NCBI GenBank assembly: GCA_964546835.1
Contig: CAZJKW010000055.1
Span: forward strand, 1-12,820
DNA length: 12,820 nt
Reading direction: 5' to 3'
Origin: JAHCHL01 sp964546835
Lineage (GTDB): Bacteria; Armatimonadota; Fimbriimonadia; Fimbriimonadales; ATM1
The notes under the pieces were generated by a model, which was not told the origin of the DNA, ran no database searches, and saw only the letters and a program-made list of their open reading frames with translations. Made by a program: the position numbers and the translations under genes. Below, piece after piece: positions 6,242 through 12,348 of the stretch (positions within the stretch are counted from its first letter, which is position 1; every line of letters begins with the position of its first letter).

Positions 6242-7686
6242 TTCGCATCCCGGATCCAAAGTTACAACTCAAAATCGCTTCAAAGAAACTTGATGTTTAT
6301 GGAAGAGTAAATCAGGTTGTTGGGCTGGTGATTGAATCGAATGGTCCGCAATCGAAGATTGGCGATTTGTGCGAAGTAACAACATCAAAAATCGAGTCAC
6401 GGCCTCTGATTACTTCAAAATCGAAAAAAGCGGCGAGCAAGTTATCGGAATTGAGAAGTCGCGTCCAAGAACCCTTACTTTGCAAAGGTGAACATCGTAA
6501 CACTGAAATCCGGTTTGGGAAAACTTCGCAAGAAGGAAAAGTTAAAGCAGAAGTAGTTGGATTCAAGGGCAACAAAGTTTTGCTTATGCCTTTTGGAGAA
6601 ATCAATGGAGTCGAATCCGGCTCAACCGTGAGAAATCAAAACCGATGTCACCAAGTGCCCGTTGGAAACCAACTATTGGGGAGAGTTTTAGATGGATTGG
6701 GTCATCCGATTGATGGCTTTCCATTAAACACAAATCAGACGTATCCGGTCATTAACACGCCGCCGAATGCATTAAAGCGGAAAGTCATTCATCAGCCAAT
6801 TGCACTTGGCGTGAAAGCCATAGATGCACTAATGACAATGGGTATGGGTCAAAGAGTAGGGATTTTTGCGGGAAGCGGAGTTGGAAAATCAACGTTGCTC
6901 GGAATGATTGCAAGGAATACGCAAGCGGATGTAAACGTGATTGCATTAGTTGGAGAACGAGGAAGAGAAGTGCGAGAGTTTATTGAAAACGATTTAGGAA
7001 ACGATGGATTGCAACGTTCGGTCATCGTAGTTGCAACCAGCGAACAGCCGGCGATGGTACGAATCAAGGCGGCGTTTACCGCAACCGCAATTGCCGAATC
7101 TTTTAGGGACCAAGGATTAAATGTAATGTTAATGATGGACTCGGTGACACGATTTGCAATGGCGCAAAGAGAAGTGGGCTTAGCGATTGGTGAACCGCCA
7201 AGTACCAAAGGTTACACGCCAAGCGTTTTTGCTTTGCTTCCGAAGTTAATGGAACGAGCCGGTAATTCAGACGTTGGTTCAATTTCGGCACTGTACACAA
7301 TTTTGGTTGAAGGCGATGATACAAATGAGCCGATTGCGGATACAGCGAGATCAATTCTTGATGGACACATTGTACTTAGCCGGAAATTGGGAGCAAAAGG
7401 GCATTATCCGTCCATCGATATCCTAAACAGTTTGAGCAGAGTTATGCCGTTAGTTGTTGAAACTGAACAAATTGACACTGCAAATCGATTTCGCGAGTTG
7501 GTTGCTGCGTATGCTGAGGTTGAAGATTTGGTTTCAATCGGTGCTTATAAAGCAGGAACAAAACCGCTTGCAGATGCGGCTATCGCAAAGTGGGAACAGA
7601 TAAACAACTTTTTGAAACAAAAGAAAGATGAACCGTCCACTTTTGAAGATGCGGTTCAGCAAATGAGGGAGATTGTCAATGCGTAA
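6238..7686 (+). CDS. fliI: Flagellum-specific export ATPase FliI, with N-domain insertion
   Basis: FliI is the hexameric ATPase that helps feed substrates into the flagellar export gate. The catalytic core is complete: Walker A AGSGVGKST (211-219, Lys217), the catalytic Glu240 in LVGERGREV, Walker B LMMD (298-301), then FAMAQREVGLAIGEPPSTKGYTPSVFALLPKL, all diagnostic of FliI/SctN. The product is 482 residues, longer than the usual 440-460. The excess lies in the N-terminal beta-barrel: between IGDLCEV (41-47) and KAEVVGFKGNK (103-113) there are about 55 residues where relatives have about 10-15. The extra stretch is rich in Ser, Lys and Arg. Start ATG 6238 overlaps the fliH stop (ATGA) and has GAGGGAAG upstream. 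The flagellar context excludes the virulence homologue SctN and the F1 ATPase beta subunit. Confidence 0.97.
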   Translation: MIRIPDPKLQLKIASKKLDVYGRVNQVVGLVIESNGPQSKIGDLCEVTTSKIESRPLITSKSKKAASKLSELRSRVQEPLLCKGEHRNTEIRFGKTSQEGKVKAEVVGFKGNKVLLMPFGEINGVESGSTVRNQNRCHQVPVGNQLLGRVLDGLGHPIDGFPLNTNQTYPVINTPPNALKRKVIHQPIALGVKAIDALMTMGMGQRVGIFAGSGVGKSTLLGMIARNTQADVNVIALVGERGREVREFIENDLGNDGLQRSVIVVATSEQPAMVRIKAAFTATAIAESFRDQGLNVMLMMDSVTRFAMAQREVGLAIGEPPSTKGYTPSVFALLPKLMERAGNSDVGSISALYTILVEGDDTNEPIADTARSILDGHIVLSRKLGAKGHYPSIDILNSLSRVMPLVVETEQIDTANRFRELVAAYAEVEDLVSIGAYKAGTKPLADAAIAKWEQINNFLKQKKDEPSTFEDAVQQMREIVNA

Positions 7687-8098
7687 GTTTGAATTCCGAT
7701 TGCAGAGAGTTTTGGATTATCGCGTTCTTCAAGAAGAATGGGCGCTAACTGCATACCGTGAAGCAAAGGCATCACGAATTCAAGCAGAAAGAGAGTTGGA
7801 ATTATTGGTTCAGAAGAAATTAGAAGTGGCGAGTCAGATTCGAAATTCATTGGTTGAGATGAAAGACCATGAAACGTGGATTCTTCGCATTGAAGACGAA
7901 ATTGAAGCGCAACTCAACGTTATTAAGATTCTTGAAACCGAAGAAAAAAAACAACATGACGAGTGGATTGAAGCAAAGAAGGCCCTCGAAAGCATGAACA
8001 AATTAAGAGACCTTGCGCGTGAGGAATACGAACAAGAAGCAAACCGAGAAGAGCAAAAGCAGTTGGACGAATGGGCTTCTCGAAAGAGGGCAGCGTAA
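7679..8098 (+). CDS. fliJ: Flagellar export chaperone/stalk protein FliJ
   Basis: FliJ is a coiled-coil protein that inserts into the FliI hexamer, contacts FlhA and helps export. The product is 139 residues and almost entirely charged helix, without Pro or Gly breaks over most of its length. It opens with KFEFRLQRVLDYRVLQEEWA, close to the FliJ pattern FxLqxVLdyRxxxEexa. Order after fliI and length fit FliJ. ATG 7679 is preferred: GAGGGAG lies seven bases upstream, and a TTG at 7673 would be too near. The start overlaps the end of fliI by eight bases, and the stop abuts the next ATG exactly. The call depends on the N-terminus and position because FliJ sequences diverge strongly. Confidence 0.87.
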   Translation: MRKFEFRLQRVLDYRVLQEEWALTAYREAKASRIQAERELELLVQKKLEVASQIRNSLVEMKDHETWILRIEDEIEAQLNVIKILETEEKKQHDEWIEAKKALESMNKLRDLAREEYEQEANREEQKQLDEWASRKRAA

Positions 8099-8671
8099 AT
8101 GAATATTCGGCCGCTTGGAATTAACGGCGTACAACAACGCGTTCAAGAAATCAAATCCAAATTGGGTGATGTGTTTGCGAAAGATTTGAGCAAGGCAAAT
8201 CACGGTCAAGTGAACCCGCAGTGGTTTAGTGGGCTTGGTGTCGGTATGGGTCCGTTGCAACCGACGGATATTTTTCCTTCCAATCAAAATTTGGGACCAT
8301 CGGAGTTAACAACCCTCGCAGACCAAGTTTCATCGGAATTTGGTATTGACCAAAATCTCTTTCGTGCGCTCATTAACGCAGAAAGTTCTTGGAATCCAAA
8401 CAGTATTTCACCTGCCGGCGCAAAAGGCCTGACTCAATTAATGCCCGCAACCGCAAAAGGACTTGGTGTTACTGACCCGTTTGACCCAATGCAAAATTTA
8501 AGAGGCGGAGCGAAATACTTAAAACAGATGTTAGACCAATTTGGTTCCGTTGAATTGGCGCTAGCCGCATACAATGCCGGTCCGGGAGCGGTCAAAAGAT
8601 ACAGCGGCATTCCTCCGTTTGCTGAAACTCAAAATTATGTGAAAAAAATTACGGGAGCCATCGGTAGATGA
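8099..8671 (+). CDS. Lytic transglycosylase (SLT/Slt70-like), likely for flagellar rod assembly
   Basis: The enzyme is predicted to cleave peptidoglycan glycan strands, forming 1,6-anhydro ends. The catalytic domain lies at about residues 70-185 of 190 and has all three family blocks: ALINAESSWNPNSISPAGAKGLTQLMP (90-116, with catalytic Glu95), NLRGGAKYLKQML (133-145) and LALAAYNAGPGAVKRYSG (153-170), then ETQNYVKKI. The first 70 residues show no signal peptide or membrane segment, so it may leave the cell through the flagellar type III route, as FlgJ does. Placed inside the operon, abutting fliJ and overlapping the next gene (ATGA), it probably opens the cell wall for the rod, replacing the glucosaminidase domain of FlgJ. 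The export route and role are inferred. Confidence 0.9.
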   Translation: MNIRPLGINGVQQRVQEIKSKLGDVFAKDLSKANHGQVNPQWFSGLGVGMGPLQPTDIFPSNQNLGPSELTTLADQVSSEFGIDQNLFRALINAESSWNPNSISPAGAKGLTQLMPATAKGLGVTDPFDPMQNLRGGAKYLKQMLDQFGSVELALAAYNAGPGAVKRYSGIPPFAETQNYVKKITGAIGR

Positions 8672-9147
8672 AAGGCGTAATTTTGCTGTTAATCGGAATC
8701 ATTGTGATTGGTGGAACCACGATTGGTTTGGGTTACGCCGGCATTATCAACATCCCTGGAATTACACCCAAAAAGCAACCAAAACCGGCACCTCAAGGCG
8801 AAGAAAAATCCGAAACGAAGGAGTCACCAAAAGAGCCGGAAATCCCAAAACCATCAATCGAAGAGCCAAAAAAAATCGAAGTACCGAAGGAGCCGGAACA
8901 ACAACCAAAAGTTGTTCAAAGAGTAGACGGAACTGACCGGGTTGCAAAACTTTGGTCATCCATGGATTCTGAAAATTTAAGCAAAGTTCTTGCGAAATGG
9001 AACGATGGCGATGTGGTTGCAATTCTCGCGAAAATGGATGACAAAAAACTTTCTGAATTGCTCAATACAATTGCTTCTACCGACCCGGATAAAGCCGCGC
9101 GATTGAGCCAAGGCATTAAGGCTTTAGACAAAGGCGGAACTAAGTAG
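8668..9147 (+). CDS. MotE-like flagellar membrane protein (MgtE-N-like domain)
   Basis: I see one N-terminal membrane helix (about residues 3-27) and a Pro/Lys/Glu-rich linker with repeated PKEP-like units (about 33-82). A C-terminal helical domain follows: RVAKLWSSMDSENLSKVLAKWNDGDVVAILAKMDDKKLSELLNTI (91-135) then DPDKAARLSQGI. Repeats of the type 'M..e...k.l..w.d.dvv.il..M...k...ll' are typical of the MotE family (related to the MgtE intracellular domain and to FliG-like folds). In organisms where it has been studied, MotE acts as a periplasmic chaperone or scaffold for the stator protein MotB; whether that holds here is inference. Length (159) and position after the fliJ region fit. It overlaps the preceding gene by four bases and ends two bases before flhA. 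Confidence 0.72.
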   Translation: MKGVILLLIGIIVIGGTTIGLGYAGIINIPGITPKKQPKPAPQGEEKSETKESPKEPEIPKPSIEEPKKIEVPKEPEQQPKVVQRVDGTDRVAKLWSSMDSENLSKVLAKWNDGDVVAILAKMDDKKLSELLNTIASTDPDKAARLSQGIKALDKGGTK

Positions 9148-9149
9148 CC

Positions 9150-11207
9150 GTGAAATTAATCGAGAAGGCACTAAAACACTCTGATTTGATGCTCGCCGCA
9201 GGAATTCTTGCGGTTGTTGTAATGCTGATTTTGCCGTTGCCCCACTGGATTTTGGATGCAATGCTTGTTGTCAGCATTGCCGGTTCGATCATCATTGCGC
9301 TAATTGCAGCAAATGTTAAGCACTCACTTGAATTCAGTACATTTCCATCGGTTCTTTTGATAACAACATTGTTGCGCCTTGCACTAAGCATAGCGGCAAC
9401 AAAATTAATTCTTGGTACCGGTAGCGCAGGCAAAGTCATCGAAACTTTTGGCAATTTTGTCATGGGCGGCGATTTCGTCGTCGGCTTGGTTGCGTTTTTG
9501 ATTTTGGTTATTGTTCAGTTTGTTGTAATCACCAACGGCGCCGGAAGAGTTGCAGAAGTCGTCGCGAGATTTACATTGGATGCCATGCCCGGCAAACAAA
9601 TGGCAATTGACGCCGACCTAAACAGCGGATTAATTAATGAAGATGAAGCAAAGCAACGAAGAAAAGAAGTCAAGCAGGAAGCCGATTTTTATGGCGCAAT
9701 GGACGGCGCAAGCAAATTCATAAAAGGCGACGCAATCGCAGCGATTCTCATCATTGTTGTGAACATTGTCGGCGGTTTGATTATCGGATTCATGCGGGGA
9801 CAAGGTTCTGCAATGGAAATCCTAAAAACCTACGCAGTTCTCAGCGTCGGAGAAGGATTAGTTGCCCAAATTCCGGCTCTCCTTGTTAGTACGTCGGCAG
9901 GCTTAATGGTCACGCGCTCAGGACAAGAAGCCGGAATGGGTACAGCCGTGTTCCGTCAAGTGTTTAATCAGCCAAACGCGCTGTTGGGCACTTCGGTAGC
10001 GCTTTTGGCATTGTCAATTGTTCCGGGATTTCCAACCCTGACATTTATTGCTTTAGCAGCCGGTATCTACGCAATTTACCGATTTGTTGGAAAAACACCC
10101 AATGCAATCGTTGGTTCCGAAAAGAAACCAAAGCCAAAAGTTGATGAAGCCGCATTACCGGTGGGTCCCGAATCCGTCCTGCCGTTGCTAAATGTTGACC
10201 CAATCGAATTAGAAATTGGTTTTGGTTTAACCAAACTTGCAGACCCTAAGCAAAACGGCGATTTAAGTCAAAGAGTTTCTGCTGTCAGGCGACAGTTAGC
10301 ATTAGAGATGGGATTTGTATTGCCAAGTGTAAGAATTCGCGACAATATGCAGTTAAGTGCAAATGATTATATCATTCGAATTCGTGGCGAAGAAATTGCG
10401 AGATCGCAAGCATTTACGGAATCGGTTTTGGCAATCGAAAGCGGTGCGATTACTAACCCGGTCATCGGAACAAGAACCAAAGACCCCGTTTTTGGCATTG
10501 ATGCGGTTTGGATAGAGCGCGGACTGAAAGATTCAGCAGAACGCTCCGGTTATACGGTCATCGAACCCAGCGCCATGATTAGCACACACCTCAGCGAAAT
10601 CGTAAAATCACACTCTGCTGAACTCATTAGTAGGCAAGATGTGCAAATCCTGCTCGACAATTTGAAAGATTCAAACGCAGCCGTGGTCGAAGAGTTGATT
10701 CCGGCGAAAATGACGGTTGGCGAAGTGCAAAAAGTGCTTCAACATTTATTGCGCGAGAGAATTCCAATTCGAGACTTGGTTACTATTTTGGAAACGCTTG
10801 CAGACTTTGCCGACAGGATAAAAGAACCTGATCAACTTGGAGAATTAGTGCGCGCCGCAATCGCAAGAACCATCAGTCGTCAACATATTGATGAATCCGG
10901 CAAAATGCACTGCGTCACTTTAGACGCCATGCTAAACAAAACTTTGGCTGAACAAATCCAAGCAACGCCTTACGGAAACAGTTTGGCTCTTGAACCCGAA
11001 ACCAGCAAAATTTTGGTTTCGAAAATTGTCGAACAAGCCGAAAAAGCAACGGCACAGGGCGTAAATGCAGTTGTGCTAACGGGCAACAACGTTCGACTAC
11101 CCTTAAAACGATTGCTCGAGAGACATTCAATCGCTATGCCGGTGCTGGCTTATAACGAAGTCGCAGCAAATGTAGATGTTGATTTTGTGGGTCAAGTAGC
11201 CGCTTAA
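9150..11207 (+). CDS. flhA: Flagellar export gate protein FlhA
   Basis: FlhA is the main membrane component of the flagellar export gate; its cytoplasmic ring docks chaperone-substrate complexes and the membrane part couples ion flow to export. The 685-residue product has about eight membrane helices in residues 1-315. The FHIPEP signature ARFTLDAMPGKQMAIDADL (139-157) is followed by DFYGAMDGASKFIKGDAIA (179-197). A linker of about 25 residues (315-340) leads to the four-subdomain cytoplasmic part (about 340-685), with typical stretches YIIRIRGEEIA, VFGIDAVWIE and LVTILETLADFA. Start GTG 9150 is two bases after the preceding stop; AAGGCGGAA about 11 bases upstream is a moderate ribosome-binding site. 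The usual neighbour flhB is not in the window. The stop lies only two bases from the convergent sigma gene. Confidence 0.97.
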   Translation: MKLIEKALKHSDLMLAAGILAVVVMLILPLPHWILDAMLVVSIAGSIIIALIAANVKHSLEFSTFPSVLLITTLLRLALSIAATKLILGTGSAGKVIETFGNFVMGGDFVVGLVAFLILVIVQFVVITNGAGRVAEVVARFTLDAMPGKQMAIDADLNSGLINEDEAKQRRKEVKQEADFYGAMDGASKFIKGDAIAAILIIVVNIVGGLIIGFMRGQGSAMEILKTYAVLSVGEGLVAQIPALLVSTSAGLMVTRSGQEAGMGTAVFRQVFNQPNALLGTSVALLALSIVPGFPTLTFIALAAGIYAIYRFVGKTPNAIVGSEKKPKPKVDEAALPVGPESVLPLLNVDPIELEIGFGLTKLADPKQNGDLSQRVSAVRRQLALEMGFVLPSVRIRDNMQLSANDYIIRIRGEEIARSQAFTESVLAIESGAITNPVIGTRTKDPVFGIDAVWIERGLKDSAERSGYTVIEPSAMISTHLSEIVKSHSAELISRQDVQILLDNLKDSNAAVVEELIPAKMTVGEVQKVLQHLLRERIPIRDLVTILETLADFADRIKEPDQLGELVRAAIARTISRQHIDESGKMHCVTLDAMLNKTLAEQIQATPYGNSLALEPETSKILVSKIVEQAEKATAQGVNAVVLTGNNVRLPLKRLLERHSIAMPVLAYNEVAANVDVDFVGQVAA

Positions 11208-11209
11208 AA

Positions 11210-12082
11210 TTACGTTTCAAAAAATTCGCGAAGCCGCCTTCTTTGTGCCAGATGCCTAAGTTTGCGAATTGCAGACACTTCAAGTTGGCGAACGCGTTCT
11301 CGTGAAAGATTTAAATCATGACCAATATCTTTCAGCATTTCCGAGTTACTGCTCGGATCAAGACCAAGTCTTTTTCGCATCACCGAAATCTCCCGGTCGG
11401 AAAGGGTCGCAATAATTTGGTTTAAGTCCCGCATCGCTTCATTATTAATGGCACAAGTTTCCGGATCTTCTGAACGTATGTCTGCAATCATCGAACCAAG
11501 ATTGGTCATATCTTCTGAATTGACGATTAAATCTAATGAGACGGGCTCTTGACTTGCTTGCAAAGCCGTCATCAGTTTTTTCACGGTGATTCCCATCCGG
11601 TTAGCAAGCTCAGCCGCCGTAGGGTCTCGGCCCAATTCCAAAGCAATCTTGAGTCTCTCTTTTTCCATTTTTCGAACAATTTCTGAAATATGAGCAGGCA
11701 CTCGAATCGCCTTTGCTTTGTGATCTAATGCACGACCAATGGTTTGTCGAATCCAATGCGTTGCATAAGTCGAAAAACGATAACCACGATCCATGTCAAA
11801 TCTTTCAACGGCGTGCATCAATCCAATGGCGCCCTCTTGAATCAAATCCTCTAAGGGAATATTGCGGTTTTTGTAATGCTTGGCAATGTTGACTACCAAT
11901 CGCATATTGGCTTCCACTAATCGTTTTTTCGCCGATTCGTCACCTCTCTTAACGCGGCGTGCCAGTTCACGTTCCTCTTCTACGGTTAACAATGGGGTTT
12001 GCGTAAGTCGCGCCAAATAAGAAGGAACTGAATCAAACTGTTCCTCTTCATTTTCAAACGGTTTTCCGGCTGAGTAATACAT
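11210..12082 (-). CDS. RpoD-like sigma-70 family factor (group 2, no region 1.1)
   Basis: This is an RNA polymerase sigma subunit. The 290 residues start directly in region 1.2 (SVPSYLARLTQTPLLTVEEERELARRVKRG, 18-47). Region 2 follows (LVEANMRLVVNIAKHY; IPLEDLIQEGAIGLMHAVERFD; YRFSTYATHWIRQTIGRALD, 101-120), then region 3 (RVPAHISEIVRKM, 127-139) and region 4 (TLSDREISVMRKRLGL; helix-turn-helix MLKDIGHDLNLSRERVRQLEVSAIRKLRH, 249-277). There is no region 1.1 and no non-conserved insertion, so it resembles group 2 factors of the SigA/RpoS type, not FliA. The -35-reading residues of region 4.2 (RERVRQ) look conserved, while region 2.3-2.4 shows two notable changes (His109, Gly116; see findings). 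I chose ATG 12082 over TTG 12085; GGATAGG lies upstream. The gene is convergent with flhA. Confidence 0.93.
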   Translation of the reverse strand: MYYSAGKPFENEEEQFDSVPSYLARLTQTPLLTVEEERELARRVKRGDESAKKRLVEANMRLVVNIAKHYKNRNIPLEDLIQEGAIGLMHAVERFDMDRGYRFSTYATHWIRQTIGRALDHKAKAIRVPAHISEIVRKMEKERLKIALELGRDPTAAELANRMGITVKKLMTALQASQEPVSLDLIVNSEDMTNLGSMIADIRSEDPETCAINNEAMRDLNQIIATLSDREISVMRKRLGLDPSSNSEMLKDIGHDLNLSRERVRQLEVSAIRKLRHLAQRRRLREFFET

Positions 12083-12163
12083 CAAACCTATCCGCGGCTA
12101 TCCAATCAGGAATTCTTACTCTCAAAGAGAACGCCTGAAGCAATTAATCGCAACCGGACGAGA

Positions 12164-12181
12164 TTGCAAATTTTGTGCCAA
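12164..12181 (-). promoter_or_regulatory. Near-consensus sigma-54 (-24/-12) promoter upstream of the sigma-70-family gene
   Basis: On the minus strand the site reads TTGGCACAAAATTTGCAA. The sigma-54 consensus is YTGGCACGNNNNTTGCW: TGGCAC and TTGC are both perfect, with GG and GC 12 bases apart as required; only the G after CAC differs. The predicted start near 12154 gives a leader of about 70 bases before ATG 12082. Reading TTGGCA as a sigma-70 -35 box fails because the base-17 position downstream reads TCCGGT. No rpoN gene or enhancer-binding activator is in the window. Confidence 0.55.
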
Positions 12182-12248
12182 TCGCCTACATACATGGAAA
12201 ACGACAGCAAACAGTCCCTCGTGAGCGTACTTGTTTTGACGAAACCAT

Positions 12249-12305
12249 CGAAACTCCTGTTCCACATAGGAGCGATTTCATCCTATGGATAAGACGGAGT
12301 TTTCG
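12249..12305. repeat. Nested inverted repeat between sigma gene and SpoIIM-domain gene
   Basis: The outer arms CGAAACTCC (12249-12257) and GGAGTTTTCG (12296-12305) pair fully except for one extra T. The inner arms CATAGGA (12265-12271) and TCCTATG (12281-12287) pair perfectly around a nine-base loop. The outer and inner stems are separated by asymmetric internal loops of seven and eight bases. The left outer arm can instead pair locally, CTCCT with AGGAG (12268-12272). It could be a folded leader RNA or a protein-binding operator; neither is shown. Confidence 0.45.
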
Positions 12306-12333
12306 CCATTTCTGAATACCAGGTTTTTCGGTG

Positions 12334-12339
12334 TAGACT
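12334..12339 (+). promoter_or_regulatory. Possible -10 box (TANNNT type) immediately before the SpoIIM-domain gene
   Basis: TAGACT lies ten bases before ATG 12349, so transcription would begin at or within a few bases of the start codon. No Shine-Dalgarno sequence is present and no good -35 box is seen. This arrangement is typical of leaderless messages, but the hexamer is weak on its own. Confidence 0.25.
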
Positions 12340-12348
12340 CTTAATCCG

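Noticed and set aside
8792..8910. Tandem repeat in the MotE-like gene linker
   Set aside because: Repeated PKEP-like units are loose amino-acid bias of a flexible linker, not exact DNA repeats.
12254..12272. Rho-independent terminator (CTCCT...AGGAG hairpin)
   Set aside because: The stem is only five pairs and no T run follows on either strand; no gene ends toward it.
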